A DNA stretch of 64,000 bases, taken from NCBI GenBank assembly GCA_008638375.1, contig CM018051.1, positions 25,869,344 through 25,933,343 on the forward strand, written 5' to 3'. A program made the translations under genes and the position numbers. Source of the stretch: Nyssa sinensis. Lineage: Eukaryota > Streptophyta > Magnoliopsida > Cornales > Nyssaceae. Under the pieces are notes generated by a model, which searched no databases, was not told the DNA's origin, and saw nothing but the letters and a program-made list of their open reading frames with translations. This document shows, piece after piece, positions 36,601 to 49,200 of the stretch. How positions within the stretch are numbered: position 1 is the stretch's first letter; every line of letters begins with the position of its first letter.

Positions 36601-39397
36601 TGATTCAGATAGGTTGAGGAAATTAGTTCCTTCATTTTTTTTTTCTTTTATAGGCTGGTACGAAGGCCTTTTACAATTGTTCTTTTCACCAATTTTGATT
36701 CCTCATTCCTTCATAGATTGCGGTATGGTACATTGGGGTAATCTTTTACCCCAGTCATTGACTATTCATGTGACAGTCTACTCCGAAAGCATTCTTAATG
36801 GTGTTATCATGTTTGGTTTACCTTAAATTTTTCACATCATTTGATCAGTTCAAATCTCAAAGTCTTATGAATTTTTAATTTTATAACCATTATCTTGATT
36901 TCATTTATCCTTGTTCAGAAAAGTTGTTCAACTATCTCATTTCTTATACTCATCATTATGTTCGATTTTTCATCGTATGTTATATTTTTCTCCCCAGTCG
37001 TTATTCAACTTTTTCAAATTTGTTCTTTCAAGAACTTATTCAATGGTACAGGAAATTATTTGTACTCTCTGTGACTTCATATCATATTTCACGAATGTTC
37101 ACATCAATTAGCCATCCCATCATTTTATCGTTACATTCAAAGTTTATCAAGATTATATCAAGTCTTTCTCACCATGGAATTTCTCAACTTTCTTAGTTTC
37201 ACAATTTACTTATTCTTACTTCCTACCTCAATCTTAATTGTTCTCGTAGTATCTCAATAAATCATATAGCACTTTAGCACAGTCATTGTCCTCACCAATT
37301 TTTCTAGACACTATTCCATAATTTCTGTCTTTTTAATTATTGGCTCACGTTGATCCCCAAAAGTCATCAATCAGTTATCTTTTGAAATAGATTTAGCTAA
37401 CTTAATAAAATACCACCCTCAATTTGGTCATATTGTCACCCAGACCAACAAGATCCATTGAATTTTTTCCAATGATTATTCATCATATGTCAATCTCCTT
37501 TTAGAACCATCACATTCCATAGTGTTCACTTGATAGTCTTGTTCAATTAGTATTTTCCTCCCAAAGATCCATTTGTCATCAATCCATCTAGAGTCTCAAA
37601 CTCCTCATGTCACTATTTATTAAGTATTCCTCAGACCATCTCTCATATATAGTTTTTGTTAAATCCATTGATCTTCCAAGATTCCACAATCCCAACTCTA
37701 TGTCACCTTATATCTTCTAGAAAAGCATTAATCGTTACCTTTGTTCAGATGATAGTTTCCCCCAATTCATTGATTAATTCACAGTTTCATAACTTTAGAG
37801 TCATCAACCTCAACACTGGTATGATTTTTTTCCAAGAATCCTTAATTTTTGCCCTTAAGCATACTACTTTCTCCCAAGAGTCACCATTCATTTGATCATC
37901 TCAATCGTCCAAGAAACATCAAAGTCATTCATAGCATAATCTTTCCTAAAGACTATTAACCTTAGTATTTAAATAAGCTATCGTCCTCCCAAAAGTCACC
38001 GATCACTTAACTATTTAATCATCAGACTCTTAGTTCCTTTAAGGATATTTAATTAATTAATTAATAATCGTGTACTTATGATCTATACCTCACATGCTCC
38101 ATATATATCATCCATGAATAATAGTTTCCTCGTAGTACCTCAAAACTCATATATCATCTCAATTTCATGGTTTCTCTAAATAATTTACTACTAGTTCAGT
38201 CTTTACGATCATTTAGATCACATTGATCCTTAACAATTATTCAGAATCATTTATCATTTACCTTCATCTAACTTGATAGAGTATTAACTAAAATCAATCA
38301 CACATCATCTTAGATCACGAGATTCATTGAATTTCTATCATATTTTTTTTTCATCATGTGTCAGCCTCTTTTCGAGATCATCAGATTCCATAAGATCAAT
38401 TCTGACAATCTCGCTCATTTAGTAATTGTCTTCCAGACTCAATCATCTCTACCCTATCAGGGTCTACTTATAACTTACAGAAGAGTTTTCATATTTATGG
38501 TACCTCATTAATTTATTTAGAGTATCAATTCCTCCTGTACTTATCCATTAAGTTTCCTTTAGACTATCTCTTATTCAAGCCTCATTTATTTATCCATGAA
38601 TTTATCGAAATCTCCCATAGTATTTTCAGTGTCATTCCTCGAAAATCTTCATCGTTTATCTTTAACCATGCTTCTCTTCCTTAAAGGTCACCATTTATTT
38701 TATCATCCCACTTGTTCAAGAATCGTTGATGTTCATCATAACATATAGTCTTTTCCCCGATGTATTCATCAATAATAATCTCTCGATGGTATTGAAACAG
38801 TTAACATGTAACCTAGGGGTTCTGTTTCTAAAGTTCAACTTAGCAATAAATGTGGGAACTATAAATAAGATATTTAAACAATATAGGGACAGATTGTAAG
38901 CAACTGGAAAATACCTACGACTACGGGTATAGTAGCCCGATCATCTCCCAATGGTAATTTTGAACCATTATCCCTGGTGGACTTTTAGGTAATTGGGGTA
39001 TTTAATTACGCCTCTATTGTCATCTTTGACTCTTTTTGGCAATTTTCTTCCCACTCCATTTTATAGTCTTTGTTACTGCCACTACTTCATTGTGATGGTC
39101 AACCACCGAGGCTTGATTTTGGGTAAAGCCTTGGTGACTCTTTTCGTAAAGCATTCGATTCTGTTCAATTAATCTATCCGATTCATCTCAGTCAGATGAT
39201 GTCTGGCTATCAGCGTATTCCTGGTGTTAACTTTTTCTGTAAAGGATAATCAGTCAATGTATGCATAAAATAATCATCAGTGTTCACATAAAAGTCTAAC
39301 CTAGTAATGTCAATATTATCTATCGACTGACTCTTAAAATTTAACAGTTTTGGTATTCTAATCCTGTCTCCCATGACTCACTAGAACCTAAGACTCT

Positions 39398-39409
39398 GCT
39401 CTGATACCA
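39398..39409 (-). other. Primer binding site of LARD copy 2
   Basis: The minus strand reads TGGTATCAGAGC, followed by AGAGTC, three bases from the LTR end at 39413. It has the same tRNA-iMet specificity as the Tekay-like element. Confidence 0.92.
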
Positions 39410-39412
39410 AGC

Positions 39413-40249
39413 TGTCACGACCTAAAACCCACCCTATGCTGATTTCGTGTCGCGAGGCCGTCCTTACTTTTTTTTTTCATTCTTGTACCAATGATATCAG
39501 TAATAATATAAACAAAACATTAGAGTGCGAAAGCCTTATTACAAATATAATTCAAAGACTGAAAATAAATCTGACAATAACTAAACATAAACCACTCTTA
39601 GGTGGTGACTACATGGGAGAGACTACTTTATTCTATTGTGCTCCTCAACTGTCTCCCTACGCTCCTGACCCCTTATTGTGGTTCTGTAGCATTCTAACCT
39701 AAAAAATATAATGAAAATGATGAGCTAACAAAGTTCAGTAAGTAAAAGCCTATCTTAAATACGGGTTAAGGTTTTCATAAGAAAATATGAATTCAAAGGT
39801 AACATGATAGCCAGTCATGACAACAGTTGCAGTTAATAGTAAAATGCCACAATGGCCAATGAACAGTAAAGCCCAATAACAAGTGTGAGTAGTGGTATAG
39901 CATGGATATGGATAAAGCACAATAATCACAATCAACATGAATACTGCCACAATAAAACGGTCACAGTCAACTCCAATAAATAGGAACAATCAACATAGAA
40001 CTATTCATAGAAAAATGAAAACATCCTATGAATCCAATAAATGTCAATATAACAGTCAAATACGAATAATGCATTTACTCTGTTCAGGGTTTGGACTATA
40101 TTTGTAATAAAGCTTCCGTACTCTAATGTTATGTTTACATTATTACTGATATCATTGGTACAAAAATGAAAGAAAAAAAAAAGTAGGGACGGCCATTGGG
40201 TCGGCCCCGCGACACAAGGTCCGCATAGGGTGGGTTTCGGGTCATGACA
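39413..40249 (-). repeat. Rearranged 5' LTR of LARD copy 2 with inverted terminal copy
   Basis: 39413-40094 is the 3' part of the LTR in the expected (minus) orientation, with palindrome remnant GAGCTAACAAAGTTC (39722-39736). At 40094/40095, in the phrase TTTGGACTATATTTG, the sequence switches to an inverted copy of the LTR's own last 155 bp (40095-40249), ending ...GGTTTCGGGTCATGACA. The U3-side start of the LTR is absent. The target duplication TGCAA abuts this inverted end, so the element was either integrated in this form or rearranged without touching its borders. Confidence 0.85.
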
Positions 40250-41031
40250 TGCAAGGTACACCTTCATCATGGTAACAAATTGTCAAGAACTCAAAGAACA
40301 CAAAAATACCTAAACTACCAACTCTAAGTTTTCAAAGCAACTATCACCCAAGTGATTTTCTAATATCAACTAAACACCTAAATCACTCAACCAACATATA
40401 GAAAGGCAAAGAAACTTAAACTATTCATAACTTAGCAAGATATCATACCTAAAAGGGTTTTTCTCAACCCTTGGGAGTTGTGTTTGCTGTGTAGCCAAAC
40501 CGATCGGTGAGCATATAGTTCTTAGCCTAGGAGTGTATTTTGGTGGCTTGAAGATTGGAAAACCTAGGTTTTCTCTTCACTTTTTCTCCCATGCGCGACT
40601 TCTTCTCTTTTTCCATACCAAAATGTGATTTTTAATACTAAGGGGCTATATTTATATTATAGGGGCAAAATGACATTTTTGCCCCTAATGAATCTAGGAC
40701 CCCGTTACATTACAACCCATCCCAAAATGCTTTAATTAGATTTTTTCTTTAGTCAAAGTTTTTAAAATTATTTTAAATGAAGATTTTCAAAAAAATTTAT
40801 TTTCACCTGCGGCCGGTTTTGGCCGGTTCCACCCGGGATGCCTTTTTGGTCCCCTTTTTGAAACTGTCTCTGAATAGGCTCAAATTTTTTAGAGGAAGTG
40901 TATTTTAACATTCTAAGCATATTTCTCTTCTATGGTATACTCAAAATATACTTCTAAACATGACTTATAGCTAAATGATGCTTATGTAGTGCCCTACCGA
41001 CAAATGGTACATGAATAGTGCCCTACCAGCA

Positions 41032-41783
41032 AAAACAAAAAATTTATCCTCGTTTTTTAGATCTCTACAAACTCATTGTGGTACTTAAACATTCTTGGGT
41101 CCTTAAGGGTTAGTCTTAGGTAAAAAAGTTCCTTTTGGAACCCAAATCATTTTACTTTTGTCCTTCATGCTTTTTCTAGATTTTCTTGAGAATTGCGCAT
41201 GAATAGTTGCATTAGAACTAGAGGCTTTTACAAAGAAATTTTTATAAGACTTTTTCTTGGTATAAGCATTTTATTTCAAACCCGCTTTATCGAAAACACA
41301 TCTTTGTTATAAGATGATTTTATCTAAGATGTCACTTTCCTTTGTAAACTTTTTTATGGTGAAATTTAGATCATCTGTCTCTTTCTTAAAAGAGGAATTT
41401 CTACCTCAAGATCCTTATTTTTAAAATCAAGGAATCCTTCTCTTTCTTTAAAATTTCATTTTGATCACTTGAAATTTGAAGATCAATTAAAAGAGAAGAA
41501 ATTTTCTTTTTAAGATCCTTGTTTTTAAAATGGATTTTCTCAAGTTCTTTATGCAATTGTTCAAAAGAATTTTTTAATTCCTCATAAGAAGGAGATGATT
41601 TAAGATTAGAGTTTACCATATCTTCTTAAGTCATTAGGCAAAAGTTGGTTGTTTCTTGGTCACTTGATTTTTTATTCGATTCATCCCAAGTAGTTTTCAT
41701 AGCCTTCTTTTTGGATCTTCTTCCTTCTCCTTTGAGTTAAAGACATTCTGCATTTATGTGTTCTGGTTTGTGACACTCATAGT
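41032..41783 (-). pseudogene. Copia element 1: Gag zinc knuckle and linker to protease (broken)
   Basis: Minus strand: a CCHC knuckle CHKPEHINAEC (about 41742-41778, with its preceding Cys degraded to the YEC reading), a KKKAMKTTWDESNKK acidic/basic stretch, then a coiled-coil-like segment with LKSSPSYEELKNSFEQLHKE (41401-41619). Next comes the SKDK/KASSSN-type linker and IWVPKG repeats near 41100-41150. This order (knuckle, coiled coil, VPKG linker, then protease) is typical of a common plant copia polyprotein, and the protease continues at 29379. Stops and frameshifts are present. The 5' side is cut at 41783 by the LTR of copia element 2. Confidence 0.8.
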
Positions 41784-43000
41784 TGTTAGGATGTGTGCCC
41801 TCATATCCAAGACATTTTATTATTATTTATAGATTTGATTTATTATTGAGTTTCATATTACCATATGTTTGGATATTGCTTTATATGATGTGTATAAATG
41901 AGATTTATACATAGGAGATATGAATTGCTTGTATAGGCAATTCTAGAATTGTTCACTGCTATTGATAAGACTGGACATCTTATCTGTAAAGCTGTAATAC
42001 AGTTAAACTTTATGTGAGAAGGTGGATTATTTCAACCATCAGAGTAGTGGACTCTAGGTTATTATATTAGTGTTTGGGAATGCACTGAACTAGATCACTA
42101 TAAGAAACACATTATTTAAAACTTTCACCTTCAATAAGTTTTTTATTCACTATTCGCAGTAAGCTCTTAATCCTGAGAGGATAGTGAACTCAAGTTCTGA
42201 ATAGTGATGACTTTGAGTTACCAATGAGTGAGGTCTTTTAGATCAACACTTCGGTATCTTGGGAAGAAATTATTTAGACTGTGGGAACACATATTCTTAA
42301 GATGGAATATACACTTAATATATTAGAGAGATGGATAACACCTTTATGCTAATTCAATAGGTTAATCATTGAAATTCGGATCCAGTCTTTTCAGCAGATT
42401 GTTTTTTGAAATGATGACCAATTACAAGTGATTAATAATTATTGAATTAGGTTCTTAAAATAATTAGAGAACTTATTTGATAATATAATCCTGATTATTA
42501 ATATCCATGTAGAGGAGCCAACTGCAAAAGTATAGTGTATATGGGTTTACTCTATTCTACTAAGTTGGAGTGCAATTTTAATTATATAGTGGAGTTAATT
42601 GAAATTCATTAGTCAATTAAAATTAATTATGAGATAATTGAGATTTAATTGATTAATTTGAAGCTAACTTAGTGGGACCCACTAGGTCCCTTCTCTTGCC
42701 CTAATTAAGCCCTGTATATATGATATGTAGGGACCTGTTTATCATAAGTTTTTGTGCTAGACAAAAATAAGAGGCAACCCACTCTCCTACGATACAGTTT
42801 GCATAAGGGAAAAGAGGAGAAGACCTAGAGGAGAAAGAAAAAAAGATTGTATCAATATTTTCAAGGAGTCTTCTTCAACAATTAAGATTATCAAGAACAA
42901 GGTAATTCTAACCTCTTTTTTTAAGATTGTGTGATTCATGTAAAGAAATAGATCCAAATAGATTTTTGAAATCGCTTCTGCTATGGTTACAAACCCAACA
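41784..43000 (+). mobile_element. 5' LTR of copia element 2
   Basis: 1217 bp, starting TGTTAGGATGTGTGCCC and ending AAACCCAACA, directly before a tRNA-iMet PBS. It is inserted in the gag region of copia element 1. The preceding pentamer is atagt; the other end of the element was not found, so the duplication cannot be tested. Confidence 0.82.
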
Positions 43001-43002
43001 AT

Positions 43003-43013
43003 TGGTATCAGAG
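43003..43013 (+). other. Primer binding site of copia element 2
   Basis: TGGTATCAGAG, two bases after the LTR end, complementary to initiator tRNA-Met. Confidence 0.88.
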
Positions 43014-45074
43014 TAGCTTTACATGAATCCATCAATTTGAAGGTTATATATTTACTTGTTCTAAACCTACTCATGGATCCTAATTAAAACAAATGGTTAT
43101 TGCAGAATAGGATTTTGTGATACAATCTATTGATATAAAGATTTTATCTTTGTTTGAGAACCTGAATAATTGAATCTAATTCTTGATTTTGTATATCTGA
43201 TGGGTATAAGATACCCATAGTGATAAGTGATCAAGAAACTCCCAAGAGAACTGGTTGGAATTTGGAAACAAAAAAAAAAAAAATTTGATCTTATGATTGA
43301 CCCAATTGATAAAGGGAAGGATGGCGCAGCCAATCAAAACTGTTTGGCTATACTGACTTCAACAGGAAAGAAAGAAACCTATCCATTCACATGTCCAAAG
43401 GTGGCAAGGTCTTCTACATCCCTAGAAACATGGTCTCCCAAAACAACAATCCCATTCACGAAACCATCAATTTTGGACGACGCAGAGTAAATCACATTCA
43501 AGGAGTCCTCTCTCGAGAGGGAAATCACAGAGGACCAAGGTCGCATGGCCAGTTGGTGTGGCTTGCGGCTAAATATATAAAGTAAAATAAAAGGTTTTTT
43601 TTATTCTTGAAAGTAACTGAGCTGTCGCCGCCTCATGGGTAATGGTTATCCAATATGGTTTTTACAAAATGATATATATATATATATATAAATATATATA
43701 TATATAATATTTGATATTGTATTATATATTTTTTACAGATGAAGTATTTTAATTCATGGGTATTAGATACTTGTGTATATTTCTTTAAAAACAAATTGTT
43801 TGGGTATGAGATACTCAAATATTTTATGAATTTCAATTTTATTGTATATATACATTGTTTATATTATAGGTATATGATTCATGTGGTTATCTGATACCCA
43901 AATATGTTAGATTTAAAATTATAGGTTAAGTGAGACTTGACCTATATGGTTCTTGGATGCATGGATTAAATCTTAGTATACTCTAAAATATACATGAGTG
44001 ATATATATATAATTAATCACATATTTAAATATTTATTAAATTTTATTCATCATATTTGAATGATTCATGCATGTGATAGATGAGATTGCATCTCTCATGG
44101 CTGGCCATTAGGTGATGCATTTAATTTAATTGGTTTTGGGGCAATTGTAAACTGCAATGGACTTGAAAATTTTTTTCCCCGAATGGGCAAGCTCCATTGG
44201 TTTCCCTACCCTATTAATTTTTAATTTTAGATTAAATGTAAGTTCACGTATGTGGGTATATGTTCTTCATGTATTTATTTTATTTCTGAAGAAAGAGCTA
44301 GAGGATGGAAACCATCAAGAAGTCCAATGGAAGTACAAAGCCTGCTATCAAGAATTTTAGTTGGCCACGAGAGATAATTTTAATTTTTTGCTTCCATGTT
44401 TATTTTCATAAAATCACATGATTAATTTTGATCCATGGATAGGTTAATATAATTATACATGTGTTGTATAATAAAGATTCTCAATTAATAAAAACAAGTA
44501 GGAGAGGGATGTTTTAAGAAAACTCCCACGGTTTTCCATCATTAGCCCATAGTAAGACAAAAATAGGTGCCCTAAGCCATCTTCGAGTGGCCTTCCCACG
44601 GAGGGTGACTATCTAGTTGGTTACAAGTATGGACCTCTTAGGATAGAATAGAAAGAGACGGGGTCAGGGTGATCTCCCCACGGGGACACTACTTGCAACG
44701 GTTGTTTTTTTATTTGAGATGATGGTATACACTTGATCAAAAGAGAATAATATTCTCCCCACGGAGTCTATCATTGTCTTTTGAAGACCAAAGGATATTG
44801 AAAAATATGTTTCATTTGACATGAAATGTCTAAATAGTGAAATCATATAGGATATGATGGTCCTCATAATCATATGAATGACATTGTCATCCTCAGGGAG
44901 TGTGTTATTTATAAGGTTAGGTTCCAATGCATTCATTGATAGTGGCTTGAGGATACCACTATGCATTCATAAGAGCAAAAGTTATTTTACTATTTATTTA
45001 TATTCATGCTAATGTATGTGCTTATATATATGATTCTCATATATCTTCATCTAACCCACTTGCTATCATTATGA
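43014..45074 (+). other. Long leader of copia element 2
   Basis: About 2 kb between PBS and the first recognisable Gag residues. No gene supported. It contains TA repeats (43670-43710) and a segment with repeated CCCACGG phrases near 44520-44760. The open frames at 43227-43490 and 44157-44360 show no family resemblance. Confidence 0.55.
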
Positions 45075-46259
45075 AAGAAAACAAGTTGATTAGACCAAAC
45101 TATATGGATTGAAAATGGAATTTGGACATTGTCCTTACTGTAGAGGGGTAAAAAATGTGATTACTATGGATAGCCCAGACTTTCTAGGGGAGTCCTACTA
45201 GGCAGACTGCTATGAGAGCACTCATGAACACTAAGATGGCTAAAGAAACTCCAATAAGAGATCATGTTTTAAAAATGATTAACTTTTTAAATGTGCTAGA
45301 AGTTCTAGGGGCTGACATTGATGGTGAATCCTAGGTTGATATTATCCTTGAGTCGCTGCCTGACTCTTTTAATCAATTTAAGCTCAACTATAACATGAAC
45401 AAAATGAATTTGACTTTGGCTGAGCTTCTGAGCTCTTTACAGGCAACGGAGGGTATTATCAAAAGCCATCCTAGTGATTCATGTGGCTGTGGGTTCTTCT
45501 TTTAAGCCCAAGCTCAAAGGCAAGGGCAAAGAGAAGAAGAAACAAAACCCCAAAGACTCCAAGGGAAATATGGGTCCTAAAGGAGGTGTTGGAAAAGAGA
45601 AGAAAGGGGCAACCACTAAGCCCAAAGGAAAGTGTTTCCACTGTGGGAGTCATGGGGCATTGGAAAAGAAACTGTCCAAGATTATCTAACTAAGAAAAAG
45701 AACACAGGTATAATCGAATCACTTGTTATTGAAGTAAGCTATATAGCAGGTACTTCAGATTCTTGGTGTGTAGACTCCGATGTAACTAATCACGCTTGTA
45801 ATTCGTTGTAAGGGGTTTTGGGAGACCAAGTAGCTAAATGATGTAAAGATTATCTTGCACTTGGGAACAGGAAGCAAAAGTTGTTGCGGTATCAGTAAGA
45901 GTAGTTAGTTTATGTTTTTTCTCAAATAAGACACTAGTACTTTATGATTGCTTATATGTGCCTAGCATTAAAAGGAACTTATTATCAGTTTCAAGTTTAA
46001 TAAAACAAGGTTATTCAGTTTATTTTAATTCAAATGTTGTTATTAAACATAATGGTTCTTTTATATGCTCTGGCACAACAGTTAATGGTCTTTATTTGAT
46101 TACTCCTAAAATGTATGAGATACATAATACCGAAAAGAATAAACCATCACAAACTTTACCTACTTAAAAGAAAAGTTTCTTTTACTAATTTAACTTATCT
46201 TTGGCACTTGAGGCTAGGTTCATATTAATCTAGATAGGATTAATTGACTGGTAAAGGAA
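45075..46259 (+). pseudogene. Copia element 2: gag, protease and GAG-pre-integrase (broken)
   Basis: Gag begins about 45075 with NKLIRPNYMD...WNLDIVLTVE and continues ALMNTKMAKETPIRDHVLK (about 45216) and SLPDSFNQFKLNYNMNKMN (about 45360), the typical copia UBN2-type Gag. A basic KPKLKGKGKEKKK stretch leads to a zinc knuckle (KCFHCG, about 45630), which is split by a frameshift before GHWKRNCP. The protease motif reads WCVDSDVTNHACNS (about 45765-45805), so the catalytic D-S-G has become D-S-D. Then come SIKRNLLSVSSLIKQGYSV (45961) and the GAG-pre-integrase WHLRLG (about 46202). Multiple stops. The frame is interrupted at 46264 by a solo LTR and resumes at 50876. Confidence 0.88.
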
Positions 46260-46264
46260 GGTAC

Positions 46265-49200
46265 TGTAACACCCCGACCTTGTTTAATTAATAATTAGTC
46301 TGCTAATTATTAATTAGCACCGATTTAAGGAATGATTAAGGAAATTAATCATAATCTCTGCAGATCACGATAGACCAATAAAATGACTAAACATATCTGG
46401 AGAAGAGGGTGCAATACCCGAACCTAATTATCAATTAATTAGGTGAAATTATGTCATTTTAACACTGACGGAACTCGAATTAGCTAACTACTGGAAATCC
46501 CAAGTAAATAATAACCAATGCGGGGCCCTTGACATTGAAGCTAACTGAAATAGGAAATGACCAGAAGAAACCGTGTCGAAAAAAAAGGCAACAGAAAAGA
46601 AATTACGGAGGAAATAGTGAAAACAGAAATTCTGCGCAGCCAAACAAGGGCCTAAACCTCGAAATATGGAAAAATGTCCAAAAGTGAGGCCAAGGGGATT
46701 TGAACCCTTGACCTAACTGAGCAAGCACATGGCACCCAAAAAATTACCAAGTGGTCTGCCAACATCATTGTGCCTATATATACAACAGAATTGTATATAA
46801 CACTAAAGTACCCTAAGTCTGCCTCCCAAATTGGCCAATGGCCATACATGCAAACCCTTCATCATAAACTGAACCCCCTCCACATCAGCCCTACATTAGC
46901 CTTGTGTCATCACACCTAAAGCCCTACAAGCATATAAATATATGAATATGTATAGATTGTGTATATATATTATATATAATAATTGTGATTCACTTTAGTC
47001 ACAATGTGTGATATGTGTAAAATCAGAATAGAGTGTGTGTGGCTGTGTGTGCTCGGGTAGAGAGGGAAGTAAGGTCTGTTAGAGAGAGAGGCTTAGAGAA
47101 ACTGAGGGCAAGTGTATGTGTGTACATGTATGGTGTGTCTCCATTGGAGGTGCACAAAGGAGCAAGGAACTGAGGCACGACTGAACTGAGGCACAACCAA
47201 CAACCAAGGATCAGAACTGAGCCACGGATAGGGAAGGAAGCTCACTGTTTGAGAGGTATAACCTCAAACTGTCTGATTTTCTTGTTAGAATTTTGCTACT
47301 TTTTTTTATGTTTCGGACTCTAGCAACTGCATGCATGGATTTATTTTAACACTAGTAAATATCAAGAACTGATTTGGAAGGCTAATAGGGACTCGTAGCA
47401 CACCAAACCGTGTACAACCACCATTGATGACCTCTATTAGAGCAGGTCTAAAACAACCGAGACCAAGCCAAAATTGGTTGGTCAAGACCTGATCTAGACC
47501 TCAAGAGGGTTCTAAAAACCCTAGATCGTGACCCCAACACTCAGGTTAAGACCATTGAAAACGAAGTTACAGGTTTCGGCCATGAAACCCAGCCACTGTT
47601 TAACACTCGTAAACCACATTTTTGGAATGGGAATTGAATCTCCATGTCATGAGGATTAGTTTGAGCCAAACCACACAAGTTTTGATGATGAATTGAGGAT
47701 TTACTAGCTAGTTACAGGTTCGGTTATCCACCATTGGACTGAGCATTTGAGCTTGATTCAAGCCCTCAAATGAATGCCAAAATGTTGGCCTAACTTCCAG
47801 AAATCATTTGGGATGGAAAGCAGTAGAAATCCGTGGCCAAAATATCACGAAATTGAAAAACATGAAAACTGGAAATTAGGGCAAAACTGGGGAAGAAGAA
47901 GGGAAGAAGATGAACAGTGACGGTCGGTTCGAGGTCGATTTCGGGTTCAGGTCTAGACCCCGACCTGTCTCACAAACAGGTTTAAGTGGGACGGCACCAT
48001 TTTGAGTTAAACATTTTGTTTTAAAATATGAAATAGACCTGTTTGGTAACACAGTTAATAAATCTGAAATTAGGAATTAGGTTAACCCAAAACGTGGATA
48101 AGGGGCCTAATTGGGAATAGAAGGGAATATCATATTCCGGTTCTTCATGGTCCAATGAACCGGATGGTTTTAGAGTTTTGGACCGGTTCAACTAATTGAA
48201 CCCTAAAACTGAACGGTTCTGAACCTTTATTTTATGAAATTCTGATTTGAACCCCAAACCTTTGTTAAATTATGGTTTGACCCCAACTGTTTTGTAAAAT
48301 TATATTCTGGCCCAGCTTTTGGAAAAATTATGCATATAAGCCCCTGAAAAATAATTAAATAATTAATTTAATTATTTTATTAATTAGCTAAAATTACTAT
48401 TTTACCCTTGGACATTAAATGAGTCAAACGAAGTCCATATTAAATAAGTAAATAGTGTATTTTCCCTATTTCAAGCATTCCAGACTCAATGGTGGAGTCC
48501 GATTTGAGAAATTAAGTCCCGTAAAATACAGATACGTAAATAATAAATGACTATACTGTCCCTAATGATACCTAGGGCCAAATAAAAATAAAAGATAGTC
48601 CATGTTGATTATGTCAGGCATTCTAGAATCAATAGTGGAGTCCGATTTGTGAAACCAAGTTCCGAAAAATACTGACACGCAATTAGTAAATGACTGAATT
48701 ACCCCTAATGATACCCAAGGTCGAATTAAACATAAAAGATAGTCCAATTTAACTATGTCGGACACTCTGGACCTAATTGTGAGGTCCATTTTATGAACTG
48801 AGGTTCTGAAAGTTTAGCCATACAACATGTAGAATTACAAATGCCCTTGATGCTATACGAAGTCCAAGTGAAGTCTGAATGGGATGAAATTGATACCTGA
48901 TAGAAGCCCAGACACTCTTGAAACTGTACACATGATTAAATGATGAATCGGGGTCAGAATCTCACGAAACGTTAAATGACCAAAATGCCCTTGAGCAAGA
49001 GAAGTGCAAAGTAGAGGCCGAATAAAGGCCAATCTGATCTAATAAATTATCATAAGCATAATTATGAAAATCGAAAGGCTAAATTATATATAAGATATAT
49101 GAGACATTCTGAGGACCACGATAGGGTCCGGGGCAAGAATGATAGAATTATCATTTTGCCCCTAAGGTTAAATAAGTACTTAACTGATAATGATTTATGT

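Larger units (their letters stand above)
35371..39412 (-). mobile_element. LARD internal domain, noncoding
   Basis: Bounded by a polypurine tract (complement of CTACCCCCCTTAAAATGAG at about 35374-35391) and a PBS (39398-39409). Six-frame reading shows no Gag zinc knuckle, protease, RT or integrase motif. A short minus-strand frame after the PBS begins MGDRIRIPKLLNFKSQS (about 39374 downward) but meets stops after some 50 codons; I do not recognise it. Collinear with 4513-5618 in the part from about 37810 to 35371. Confidence 0.75.
31355..40249 (-). mobile_element. LARD-like non-autonomous LTR element (copy 2)
   Basis: An 8,895-bp insertion flanked by the exact duplication TGCAA (31350-31354, 40250-40254). 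Minus-strand layout: defective 5' LTR 40249-39413, PBS 39409-39398, internal region 39412-35371, polypurine tract just above 35370, 3' LTR 35370-31355. The roughly 4-kb internal region has no gag or pol homology and no long frame, yet is shared with 4513-5618, so it fits the large retrotransposon derivative class. PBS, polypurine tract and LTR termini resemble those of the Tekay-like element, which is a plausible helper (inference). The outer end of its 5' LTR is an inverted copy of the LTR 3' end (see separate entry). Confidence 0.85.
29380..41031 (-). mobile_element. Solo LTR split by LARD (29380-31354 and 40255-41031)
   Basis: Read on the minus strand it starts TGCTGGTAGGGCAC at 41031 and ends AATTCGGGGCGTGATA at 29380 (terminal CA decayed to TA). 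Without the nested LARD it is about 2.75 kb. It interrupts copia element 1 between the Gag/protease linker and the protease active site. Flanking pentamers (aattc/aaaac) do not match, so the right boundary may be off by some bases or the duplication has decayed. It contains the 23-bp minisatellite and GC-rich stretch listed separately, and a local duplication of a CCCGTTGGA...GAGTACCAAT phrase at about 30880-30950. Confidence 0.6.
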
